17,076 bases of DNA from positions 1-17,076 of the forward strand of contig JAGQHH010000536.1 of assembly GCA_020431945.1 (NCBI GenBank), in the 5' to 3' direction. Positions 7,506 to 14,534 of the stretch are shown in pieces. The DNA is from Cyanobacteria bacterium HKST-UBA02 (GTDB lineage Bacteria > Cyanobacteriota > Vampirovibrionia > Obscuribacterales > Obscuribacteraceae). Each line of letters begins with the position of its first letter. The stretch's first letter is position 1. Position numbers and translations under genes: made by a program. The notes below the pieces were generated by a model that was given only the letters and a program-made list of their open reading frames with translations, searched no databases and was not told where the DNA came from.

Positions 7506-7578
7506 AGGAGATCTCTCAAGTGATACCACTATTGATGCTTTAACCATATTCCCCGGGCGGTCGGGGACAAACTTTGTC

Positions 7579-7628
7579 GACTGCTTTATGAGTCACTGAC
7601 CGGGAGCATGAGCGGAAAATAAGCAGTC
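7579..7628. repeat. Long inverted repeat between the divergent MscS and PH-like genes
   Basis: GACTGCTTTAT (7579-7589) is the reverse complement of ATAAGCAGTC (7619-7628) apart from one extra T, leaving a 29-nt centre. It lies in the 182-bp gap between two divergent starts, where both promoters must be. No clear -35/-10 pair was found for either side. It may be an operator for a dimeric regulator or a leader hairpin. A smaller dyad GACAAAC-TTTGTC lies next to it. Confidence 0.4.
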
Positions 7629-7687
7629 CCCGTGCAGGATTAAGAGGACTTCAGCAAGGGCGGGATGAGGCTGAGGGGAAGTCCGAT

Positions 7688-8140
7688 TTGATAGAGTATG
7701 GCCGATGCCTCCTCGAGCTGAGCTGCCGAATGGAAGAGCGACTGGGCTGCGACATAGAGCATGTTTTCTTGACGGTGGTGATCCTCTCGCCGCCGCTTCT
7801 GGTCAGCCCGGCTGTGCCCGAGCCCTGGCGCTGGCTCTGCCTCGCTTGGGCGGCGGTCCTCGGGATCATCGCCATCTCGCCATATTCTGTTTTGATCACA
7901 GACGAGGGCATCTCGGTAATCTCGATCCGGGCCACTGTCCTCATAAAATGGAAGGATGTGGTGAGAGTCCGATACAACCACAGGCTGCGTCTGATCTCGA
8001 TCCGTGGCGCCCGGAATAGCGCGGTGCTCCCCATGGGCTGTTTCATCCATGACCGGTCCCGAGATGACTATTTCATGCTCGTCGAGATCCTCCAGGCGCG
8101 GCTGGAGCCGGAGCGGATTCAACGCTCGAGGCTGCTGTGA
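7688..8140 (+). CDS. Small membrane protein: two TM helices plus PH-like domain
   Basis: The 150-residue protein has two hydrophobic helices (residues ~25-42 and ~48-65) joined by a short Pro-rich turn. A ~75-residue beta-rich tail follows, with SVLITDEGISVIS, then VLIKWKDVVRVRY and short strands, ending in a helix. This is the layout of bacterial PH-like or YcxB-type domains ('egi......i.Wkdi..v'). The tail should lie on the cytosolic face. The start is a TTG at 7688, chosen because GAGGGG (7673-7678) sits 9 nt before it and because it keeps the whole first helix; an ATG at 7730 would still keep both helices. Function is unknown. It is divergent from the MscS gene, so shared control is possible. 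Confidence 0.65.
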   Translation: MIEYGRCLLELSCRMEERLGCDIEHVFLTVVILSPPLLVSPAVPEPWRWLCLAWAAVLGIIAISPYSVLITDEGISVISIRATVLIKWKDVVRVRYNHRLRLISIRGARNSAVLPMGCFIHDRSRDDYFMLVEILQARLEPERIQRSRLL

Positions 8141-8332
8141 TTAGGCTGTGATCAGGCTCTGTCCGTTAATCGCGACTAATTTAGGTCGATAAATCATTTC
8201 GCTCTGGACCCGGTGGTAAGATCGCCTCAACAGCGGATCTAGAGACGCTGATAATAAGCAATGCATAAGAGTATGTCCGACCGCAAAGCAGACATTCATA
8301 TCTTCTTGCATCGAGCTTGAGCAACACCGCCA

Positions 8333-8629
8333 ATGTCATCTTTGACGCCGGAGGATATGAAGACCACGATGGACAGACCCGACAAATTCAAGAAGGCCCT
8401 GCCGGCTGATTTCGAGAAGCATCGTTATCGCACGGCCCTGTTTATCGCCTGCTCGACATTCGCCAGCGATGCCTTCGAGGCGCGGCAGCTCGTCGAGGAG
8501 TTCCTGGAAGAAGCCGATATCGTTATGGACAACATCCCTCAGGAATTGATGGACCAGCACGACTGTCTCTTTTCCATAGAAAACCGCATGGTCCCCATCG
8601 GTCCGGTGCAGTCCGAGCGTGCTAGCTGA
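8333..8629 (+). CDS. Small acidic helical protein of unknown function
   Basis: The 98-residue protein has no family I recognise. It looks alpha-helical throughout and acidic in its second half (RQLVEEFLEEADIVMDNIPQ), with no signal peptide or TM segment. Its last 11 bases overlap the GTG start of the GNAT gene, the usual mark of translational coupling, so it may act with that acetyltransferase, for example as substrate or regulator; this is inference. The ATG at 8333 lacks a good Shine-Dalgarno. A GGAGG at 8350-8354 is too close to the next ATG (8357), so the start is uncertain by a few codons. The 192-bp gap upstream shows a small dyad near 8173-8188 and no clear promoter. Confidence 0.6.
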   Translation: MSSLTPEDMKTTMDRPDKFKKALPADFEKHRYRTALFIACSTFASDAFEARQLVEEFLEEADIVMDNIPQELMDQHDCLFSIENRMVPIGPVQSERAS

Positions 8630-9095
8630 AGACGCCGATAGCATCATAGAAAAAGCGGAGCCGGGCGATGTCGAAGAGATAGCCCGGCTCTTCAAACGTT
8701 CGCGCCGGGCGAAGCTCCCATATCTGCCGGAGCTTCACAGCGAAGCGGAGGACATCGCCTTTTTCGGCGAGCATGTCCTGCCGAGCTGCCAGGTCCGGGT
8801 CCTGCGTCAGTCCGGTACTTCGAAGATGCTGGGCTTCATCGCTTTCGATGCGAACATGGTTCATCATCTCTATCTCGAGCCCGACTGCACCGGCCGGGGG
8901 CTGGGAGCGCGGCTGCTTGAGCTTGCCAAAGCCGATAGCGAGCGTCTCGACCTCTATTGTTTTCAGGCAAATGAGAATGCGATCTCGTTTTATCGCAAAC
9001 ATGGCTTTCGAGAAATCGAGCGGGGCGATGGCCGGGACAACGAGGAAGGCGTGCCGGATCTGCTCATGCGGTGGCGCCGGCCGGTACAAGTCTGA
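8619..9095 (+). CDS. GNAT-family N-acetyltransferase
   Basis: Transfers an acetyl group from acetyl-CoA to an amine; the substrate cannot be predicted. The 158 residues show the GNAT fold in order. An N-terminal helix with DVEEIARLFKRSRRAKLPYL comes first, then ELHSEAEDIAFF and a strand with MLGFIAFD. Motif A is HHLYLEPDCTGRGLGARLL, with the R/Q-x-x-G-x-G/A CoA loop seen as GRGLGA. Motif B is ENAISFYRKHGF. The length is normal for a single-domain GNAT. The GTG start lies inside the end of the preceding small gene (11-bp overlap), so the two are probably made from one transcript. The downstream NADAR gene appears to have its own promoter. Confidence 0.9.
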   Translation: MLAEDADSIIEKAEPGDVEEIARLFKRSRRAKLPYLPELHSEAEDIAFFGEHVLPSCQVRVLRQSGTSKMLGFIAFDANMVHHLYLEPDCTGRGLGARLLELAKADSERLDLYCFQANENAISFYRKHGFREIERGDGRDNEEGVPDLLMRWRRPVQV

Positions 9096-9099
9096 CATC

Positions 9100-9128
9100 T
9101 TGATTTTTGCGGTGGCATTTGTCATAGT
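9100..9128 (+). promoter_or_regulatory. Probable promoter of the NADAR gene
   Basis: TTGATT (9100-9105) and CATAGT (9123-9128) are 17 bp apart, each matching four of six consensus bases. They lie in the 74-bp gap before the ATG at 9170. A dyad CGTAA-AAA-TTACG (9138-9150) falls about where transcription would begin, and could be an operator. Confidence 0.4.
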
Positions 9129-9169
9129 GTAAGTAGTCGTAAAAATTACGTTTACTTTGGAAATCGCCA

Positions 9170-9733
9170 ATGAGTAAAACTGCAAATCAACTTGTCTATT
9201 CGAGAGAAGCGCTCACTCAGCAGATCGAGAACGGAGTCGGTTTCGAGTACTTGCTTTTCTATGGTCATAAGGTTCCGCCTGATGGAGGCGTGACCGACAC
9301 CTGTTGCAGCCAGTGGTATCCGGCGTCATTCACCGTGGATGATTGTCTGTATTTGACCGCCGAGCACTTCATGATGGCTGAGAAGGCGCGGCTTTTCGAC
9401 GACGCCGAGATGCTCCGGCGTATTCTCGAAAGCAAGACCCCAAGAGACGCTAAGACTCTGGGTCGAAAGGTTCGCAACTTCGACGTCGCAACCTGGGCTG
9501 GCGCTTCCTTCGAGATCGTAGTCCGGGGCAATCAAGCGAAATTCTCCCAGAACCGAGCCCTCGGGGAATGGCTTCTCTCCAGTGCCCCAAGAGTGCTCGT
9601 TGAGGCAAGCCCTCGCGATCGAATCTGGGGAATAGGCATGGGCAAAGCCAACCCGAACGCGCTCGATCCTCGGCTATGGCGCGGTCGGAATCTGCTCGGA
9701 TTCGCCCTGATGAAAGTGCGAGATAGCCTGTAG
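9170..9733 (+). CDS. NADAR (YbiA-like) domain protein, probable N-glycosidase
   Basis: NADAR proteins cleave N-glycosidic bonds. E. coli YbiA and relatives remove damaged riboflavin intermediates, and others act on ADP-ribose compounds. The 187 residues are nearly all one NADAR domain: SQWYPASF (family SNFYPSPF, residues 47-54), YLTAEHFMMAEKA with the conserved Glu-His (65-66), AKTLGRKVRNFD, AKFSQNRAL, VEASPRDRIWGIG (144-156) and WRGRNLLGFALMKVR. The change of SNFYP to SQWYP with preceding CC is unusual and may reflect a different base or substrate. Because the riboflavin genes are not adjacent, the substrate is open. A role in NAD/ADP-ribose or nucleotide repair is inferred from the family. 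Confidence 0.9.
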   Translation: MSKTANQLVYSREALTQQIENGVGFEYLLFYGHKVPPDGGVTDTCCSQWYPASFTVDDCLYLTAEHFMMAEKARLFDDAEMLRRILESKTPRDAKTLGRKVRNFDVATWAGASFEIVVRGNQAKFSQNRALGEWLLSSAPRVLVEASPRDRIWGIGMGKANPNALDPRLWRGRNLLGFALMKVRDSL

Positions 9734-9788
9734 CGAACTCGATAGACCTGGTCTGATCAGTGCTGTTCCAGGCATTGTCACGATCCGG

Positions 9789-10364
9789 TTGGATGAAGCG
9801 GATACGATCCGGAGAGTTCCTTCTCTTACTATCGGGTCTACAGCCATGGCCAGCGATCATCCGTCAACAAATCACCTCGAATCAGGGCCAGCTCCCCTGG
9901 AGTCTACGCGGCCGACTTTCAGCGCTGGTGGATCGAATGAGATTACCGCCGGATTCGCTGATTTCAAATCGGTGAAGAGCGCCATGACCGACAGCAGATC
10001 GGACAATCTCAGTAGCCTGGGCTTTTACGATTCCAAAGCGGATGGACAAAATTTTCAAACCGGAGCCGATAACAGATTTCAGGGCCCGGGCGAAGGTCAG
10101 ACCCAGGCTGAAAGGGAGGCAGTGGAAGCCAACTCCAAGACGGTCGGGGAGCTCTTCCCCAATCCGAACGACCAGGAGCTGAGAGATGCCGCCTATCGAG
10201 AGCTGATGCGTCATGAGTGCGTCGACGGTTATCCTCCCGATACGCCTGGGGCTAAACAGGACCGCCAGCTCATTGAAGATCGCGGCGCTACCAAACAAGT
10301 CCAGGACGCGATTAAAGAGCGTGCCAAACAACGGACCGATCATTCCTGCGTGCCTGTTAGTTAG
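9789..10364 (+). CDS. Polar, probably disordered hypothetical protein
   Basis: The frame gives 191 residues from a TTG at 9789, or 172 from the ATG at 9846 (MASDHPSTNHLE); neither start has a good ribosome binding site. The first ~110 residues are rich in Ser, Gly, Asp and Gln with no hydrophobic core, and look disordered. The C-terminal ~75 residues (helical, with ELRDAAYRELMRHECVDG and charged helices) may fold. There is no signal peptide, TM segment or known motif. It lies between the NADAR and kinase genes on the same strand. Such Ser/Thr-rich tails are common kinase substrates, but no link to the kinase downstream is shown. It could be a lineage-specific gene. Confidence 0.5.
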   Translation: MDEADTIRRVPSLTIGSTAMASDHPSTNHLESGPAPLESTRPTFSAGGSNEITAGFADFKSVKSAMTDSRSDNLSSLGFYDSKADGQNFQTGADNRFQGPGEGQTQAEREAVEANSKTVGELFPNPNDQELRDAAYRELMRHECVDGYPPDTPGAKQDRQLIEDRGATKQVQDAIKERAKQRTDHSCVPVS

Positions 10365-10432
10365 ATCGCCGGTCTTGCTGTAAGACCCAGGCTCGCAGGC
10401 AATGGTATCGTCTTTCGAGTCACGCGAGACTG

Positions 10433-12541
10433 ATGCCGTGGGGCAGCTTGCCGGGCGCCGGGCGGGGGTACATACTTATCGAAATGGACCATTCTGACGA
10501 TTCATCATCATTCCAGGGAGACACGGTTGCGGTCCCGGCGGCTTCCCTGTCCGATTGTCTGCCGACGCGATACGAGATTCTATCGGTCCTGGGAGAAGGG
10601 GGCGCCGGGGTGGTCTACCTGGCGAAGGATAGCAATCTGGACAAAGTTGTGGCGGTGAAGAAGCTACATAACAGTGCCAGCGAGTCTCAAGCTGTGCGGT
10701 TCCATCGAGAGGCAAAAGTCCTGGCCTCCCTCCGGCATCCGAACATCATGAACGCCATCGACTTCGGACTCACCAGCAAGCAAGAGCCTTATCTGGTGCT
10801 CGACTATGTGCAGGGTGAATCCCTTTCCTCGTGGCTCGAGCATTACGGACCCATGCCGGTCGATGCCGCTCTGACGTTGTTTGTCGAGCTCGCCGATGGG
10901 CTTGCTCATGCACACAAAAAAGGGATCGTTCATCGCGACATCAAGCCGAGCAACATAATGCTTGTCGAGGAGGAAGGTTCCGGAGAGCTCACCGGCCGCC
11001 TGGTCGATTTCGGTCTGGCTCGAGAGGTCGGTGGCGACCAGGATCTAACCAAGCCCGGTGTCGGCATCGGAACGCCCAAGTACATGTCCCCGGAGCAGAT
11101 TCAGGGTCAGGAAATCGATGCACGCTCCGATATCTATTCTTTTGGGTGTCTGATGTTCGAGGTCTTGACCGGGACATCTGTTTTCAGCGCCGATACACAA
11201 CTGGAGATGATGAACCTGCATCTCAACGAGATACCCGAGACTCTCGGGACTCGCGCCGGGCGCCTGGGAATTGCTACGGCGATGGATGTTTCGCCCGAGC
11301 TCGAGAGGATAATCGAGCGCTGTCTTAGCAAAGAAGCATCGCAAAGATTTCGAGATGGAGAAGACTTGCTCGCGGCTCTCAATCGGGAGCAAGATGCTAT
11401 CGCGGATCGAAAGGCAGCTCCCCGGCACGAGGCGCTCGAGTCGGAGCCGTCTCGCACGCGGTCGAGGCGCCCTCCGGCGAGCCAAGTCGTATTTGTGGTA
11501 GTACTTGTTTTTTGTTCGGCCTTTCTAGTTCTTAAATTCATCGCGGGTAGCAGTCCCGATAAGCAAGTCAGCTCCGGCCTTAATGTCTTCAACAGCAGAA
11601 CATCTTCTATCGATATCACTGATAGTGTCGCAGCCTCCAGGAGCATTCGCCAGTCGTCGGGTTTTATGAGTCTAACAATCAATGAGATGCCTGGTTCGCG
11701 AGTCAAATCGATGGTACTGAAAGAAGTGGCAAAAAAGAGACTTGTCTCAGATTTGACAGTGCGCTCGGAGAACATGAACTCGCTTTTAAAAGAAGTTTCT
11801 GTGGTGAAAACCATCGACAGGCTGACCCTCATATCGGGAAGGGACGAACAGGTTCTTCGCCGCCTCGAGAGCATCCCTGATATCGGTCCTCTCAGGTATA
11901 TCGTGCTCAGTGGATTCAAGCTGGAAGAGAAGGTTTTTGAAGATCTTGCTAGAGTTGAAAAACTGACGACTTTGAAAATTATCGATTGCAGCGGCCTGAC
12001 ATCGACTGCCCTGCACAAGTTCGGCAAGCACAATAACTTGCATCTTGTGCTGGATAATACTGATTTCGCCGATGACTCTGTGTTGCCTCTGGTAGGATCG
12101 AATGTCGATATTCTCGAGCTAAACAAGCCTTCAATAATGTTGACCGACAGGGGTATAGAAAGGCTCTCAGAGTTTGGCACCCTTACCAGGCTCAAGATCG
12201 AGAACGCGAAAAATGATTACACCAGGGGCTTGATAAGGCTCAGTCTCAAAGGTCCACAGCAGCTCGAGATTGTACCCCCGGGGCTTGTCGAAAAGGGCAA
12301 AGCCGCATTCCTTTCCGGTCGATTCGAAGAAGCTCTGGCAATTTGTGACAGGGCAATCGAGCTCGAGCCCGATTTCAATCTGCTCTACATCAAAAGAGCT
12401 GAGATCAAAGAGTCTCTCGGCGATCTCGATGGGGCCATCGCCGATGTGACTAAGGCTATGCACCTGCAGCCGGAGCCTCATTTTGCCAAGATTCGTGCGA
12501 AGCTGCTTGCCAAGCGATCCGGGCGAGCAGGGAAACAGTAG
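10433..12541 (+). CDS. Membrane-anchored Ser/Thr protein kinase (PknB-like) with LRR-like and TPR C-terminal region
   Basis: An eukaryotic-type kinase that phosphorylates proteins at the inner face of the membrane. Numbered from 10433: Gly-rich loop GEGGAGV (54-60), ATP-binding Lys76 in VVAVKK, catalytic HRDIKPSN (167-174, Asp169), DFG (192-194), GTPKYMSPEQ (213-222) and DIYSFG. All catalytic residues are present. A single TM helix spans ~351-370. The outer ~330 residues hold leucine-rich-like segments (~485-590, such as LTTLKIIDCSGL and LTRLKIENA) and two TPR units (~616-682, EALAICDRAIELEPDF and GAIADVTKAMHLQPEP), a plausible sensor. The true start may be the ATG at 10484, since the first 17 residues look non-coding. 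The next gene begins 39 bp later, so an operon with the secreted protein and MNIO enzyme is likely. A hairpin (10371-10387) precedes the gene. Confidence 0.92.
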   Translation: MPWGSLPGAGRGYILIEMDHSDDSSSFQGDTVAVPAASLSDCLPTRYEILSVLGEGGAGVVYLAKDSNLDKVVAVKKLHNSASESQAVRFHREAKVLASLRHPNIMNAIDFGLTSKQEPYLVLDYVQGESLSSWLEHYGPMPVDAALTLFVELADGLAHAHKKGIVHRDIKPSNIMLVEEEGSGELTGRLVDFGLAREVGGDQDLTKPGVGIGTPKYMSPEQIQGQEIDARSDIYSFGCLMFEVLTGTSVFSADTQLEMMNLHLNEIPETLGTRAGRLGIATAMDVSPELERIIERCLSKEASQRFRDGEDLLAALNREQDAIADRKAAPRHEALESEPSRTRSRRPPASQVVFVVVLVFCSAFLVLKFIAGSSPDKQVSSGLNVFNSRTSSIDITDSVAASRSIRQSSGFMSLTINEMPGSRVKSMVLKEVAKKRLVSDLTVRSENMNSLLKEVSVVKTIDRLTLISGRDEQVLRRLESIPDIGPLRYIVLSGFKLEEKVFEDLARVEKLTTLKIIDCSGLTSTALHKFGKHNNLHLVLDNTDFADDSVLPLVGSNVDILELNKPSIMLTDRGIERLSEFGTLTRLKIENAKNDYTRGLIRLSLKGPQQLEIVPPGLVEKGKAAFLSGRFEEALAICDRAIELEPDFNLLYIKRAEIKESLGDLDGAIADVTKAMHLQPEPHFAKIRAKLLAKRSGRAGKQ

Positions 12542-12580
12542 TCCGGATATTCTAAAATCAGCCCCGGAGGAGGGAAGCCG

Positions 12581-13579
12581 ATGCGAAAAAGAGCTCTGCT
12601 AGCCGTCGCTTTTGCCGGGGGGCTGCTCAACTGCCAGTTACCGGCACTGGCTGAGCCGGGAGGCGAGCCAGCCGATGCGGTGATCCAGAAATTCGCCAAT
12701 AGCACGCAGGGTACGCCGGAGGTTCGGGCTTTCTGGATGCTCAAGCTGGCAGCAGCCTATCTCGGTGCTAGCAGCAAATCCGAAGTGGACGCGCGCTATG
12801 GACGAATTGCCGGCGACCTGGGTAGATACAGAAGCTACATGGCGGTGAGATCGAACCGGCTCGACATGTTTTGCTGGGCTGAGGAAGTCTCTTCCGGAAG
12901 GTTCTACGCTGACGAGGGGACAGGTCGCACAGTTGAGGCGAAGCCGGATATGAAGACATTCGCCAAAGAAAAATCCGACCTCGCCCATGAAGCTATTCGG
13001 ACCGCGCTTGGCCAGCTCGAGAAAACATCGGACCCGGTAGTGCGGTTGAATCTGTACTACATTGCTTCCCGGCTGCTCGACAGATTGGGCGATGCCGCAG
13101 GTTCTAAGAAGTGCGATAGAGTAATCGAAGAAGCTCTGAGGCTATGCGAAGGCGATAAGCCGGCCAACGAGAAGCAGATAGCGGCGGCTGTATCGGTATT
13201 GGATGTGATGGCGTATGGCATTGTATCGGTCCATATTCCGGATTTCAAGCCGCAGCGTTCATTGCCTGGACAGGAGCAGGGCGAAGTCTTCTCGGACAAG
13301 AGCTTCAAAGACAGCGAGAGGCTGAAATTGAGAGCTATCGCGATGGCCGACCGACTCAGTGTCGATAGCCATGTAAGAAGAAAGGCACACCGCGATCTGG
13401 CGCTCTGGTATGCGAGACTGGGCAAAACGCAATCGGCTGAGAAGGAGAAGCAGATTCTCTTCAAGCTGGTGGGCTCCGACAGCGACAACATTCTCTATCC
13501 GCAAAGCGGCGGCTGCGGTCACGTAGTCTGGTGGCAAGCAAAGCCCATGGAGAAAGTCATCGCCTGCGGGATGGGGTAG
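12581..13579 (+). CDS. Exported helical protein with C-terminal double Cys-Gly tail; candidate MNIO substrate
   Basis: The 332-residue protein opens with a Sec signal peptide (MRKRALLAVAFAGGLLNCQL, likely cut after PALA near residue 24). A lipoprotein site at Cys18 (LLNC) is less likely because of Asn before Cys. The body is charged and helical, somewhat TPR-like, with no family I know. The last ~28 residues differ: a Gly/aromatic segment SGGCGHVVWWQ (Cys312-Gly313), then KPMEKVIACGMG ending the protein (Cys329-Gly330). Other cysteines are 98, 178 and 189. GGAGGAGGG at 12566-12574 is a strong ribosome site. The MNIO gene starts 11 bp after the stop. MNIO enzymes modify Cys residues, often next to Gly, and some (bufferin systems) have Sec-exported substrates, so this protein is a reasonable substrate. 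That is inference. Confidence 0.8.
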   Translation: MRKRALLAVAFAGGLLNCQLPALAEPGGEPADAVIQKFANSTQGTPEVRAFWMLKLAAAYLGASSKSEVDARYGRIAGDLGRYRSYMAVRSNRLDMFCWAEEVSSGRFYADEGTGRTVEAKPDMKTFAKEKSDLAHEAIRTALGQLEKTSDPVVRLNLYYIASRLLDRLGDAAGSKKCDRVIEEALRLCEGDKPANEKQIAAAVSVLDVMAYGIVSVHIPDFKPQRSLPGQEQGEVFSDKSFKDSERLKLRAIAMADRLSVDSHVRRKAHRDLALWYARLGKTQSAEKEKQILFKLVGSDSDNILYPQSGGCGHVVWWQAKPMEKVIACGMG

Positions 13580-13590
13580 GTCACGTCGAA

Positions 13591-14466
13591 TTGAGTTTCA
13601 AACCGAAGCTTGGTCTTTCCTTGATGCCGACAGAGGACTTTCGGCAGGCTTCCGCGGAGCTGTTCGAGCAACAGAAAGTGCAAGCCGTGGAATGGAGTTT
13701 CGACTTCGGATTCGATGGAGCCCAGATCGAGCCATGGTGTCTGGATATCCTCGACCGGTTCAGCGAGGGTGGCTCCCTGATCGGTCATGGAGTGACTCTT
13801 TCGATGCTCTCGGCGAGCTTCTCCGAGCGTCAGGAAGCCTGGCTTGCCAGTGCCAGGGAAGAGTTTGTGAATCGTAGTTATGTTCATGCTTCCGAGCACT
13901 TCGGTTTTTCCGAAGCCGGTCCGTTTGCTGACGGTGCACCGCTGGCAGTGCCGATGACTTCTCAGTCTCTGCGCCAGGGGAAGGAGATGATCAAGCGGTA
14001 CGCGGATGCTGTGCAGTGCCCGGTGGGGCTCGAGAATCTCGCTTTCGCCTTCGGCATGGAAGATGTGAAATGTCAGGGTGATTTCATCGATCAGCTCATC
14101 AGCGAGGTCGATGGATTCCTTCTTCTAGATCTGCACAATATCTACTGCCAGATTGAGAATTTCGGTGTCGAAGCGGACACTCTGCTCGATTCTTACCCTC
14201 TTTCGAAAGTTCGCGAGATTCACATATCCGGTGGCTCCTGGAGTCATTCGCTGTCAGGAAGGCGGCCCGCGGTGAGGCGAGACACTCACGACGACAGCGT
14301 GCCTCAAGAAGTCTTCAATCTTGCGGCTCTGGCGCTCAAGCTCTGTCCTTCCGTCGAGTTCGTCATCCTCGAGAGGCTTGCGTTTACGATGACGGAATCT
14401 AAGTCGCAGCGAGATTTCCGTGACGATTTCTATACTATGCAAGAGATTTTGGTGGTAAGAGCATAA
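13591..14466 (+). CDS. DUF692/MNIO family multinuclear non-heme iron oxidative enzyme
   Basis: MNIO enzymes use two or three irons and oxygen to modify cysteines (or Asp/Asn) of ribosomally made peptides, as in MbnB of methanobactin and TglH. The 291 residues form a TIM barrel with the whole ligand set in order: LIGHGVTLS (His66), HASEHFGF (His99, His103), GLENLAF (Glu148), LLLDLHNIY (Asp180, His182, Asn183), REIHISGG (His211), RRDTHDDSVP (Asp231, His233) and ILERLAF (Glu261). The TTG at 13591 is chosen because GGGGTAGG lies 10 nt before it and the first barrel strand follows at once. The frame opens at a GTG at 13531 inside the preceding gene, which would give an unlikely polar extension. 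No DUF2063/MbnC-type partner is adjacent. Probably co-transcribed with the secreted protein upstream. Confidence 0.93.
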   Translation: MSFKPKLGLSLMPTEDFRQASAELFEQQKVQAVEWSFDFGFDGAQIEPWCLDILDRFSEGGSLIGHGVTLSMLSASFSERQEAWLASAREEFVNRSYVHASEHFGFSEAGPFADGAPLAVPMTSQSLRQGKEMIKRYADAVQCPVGLENLAFAFGMEDVKCQGDFIDQLISEVDGFLLLDLHNIYCQIENFGVEADTLLDSYPLSKVREIHISGGSWSHSLSGRRPAVRRDTHDDSVPQEVFNLAALALKLCPSVEFVILERLAFTMTESKSQRDFRDDFYTMQEILVVRA

Positions 14467-14534
14467 TCCATCCAGGTTTCCTGAGATCTGATCAACGTCC
14501 CTTATGATAATGTCGTGTTAGAGGTTCTGAACTG

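Noticed and set aside
10371..10387. Hairpin GGTCTT/AAGACC before the kinase as a terminator
   Set aside because: The stem is only six pairs and no T run follows on the plus strand.
12629..12637. Lipobox LLNC in the signal peptide of the 332-residue protein
   Set aside because: Asn directly before Cys is atypical, and a good signal peptidase I site (ALA) follows six residues later.
13531..13590. Longer MNIO start at GTG 13531
   Set aside because: It would add 20 polar residues encoded inside the preceding gene; the TTG at 13591 has a ribosome site and starts right at the first barrel strand.
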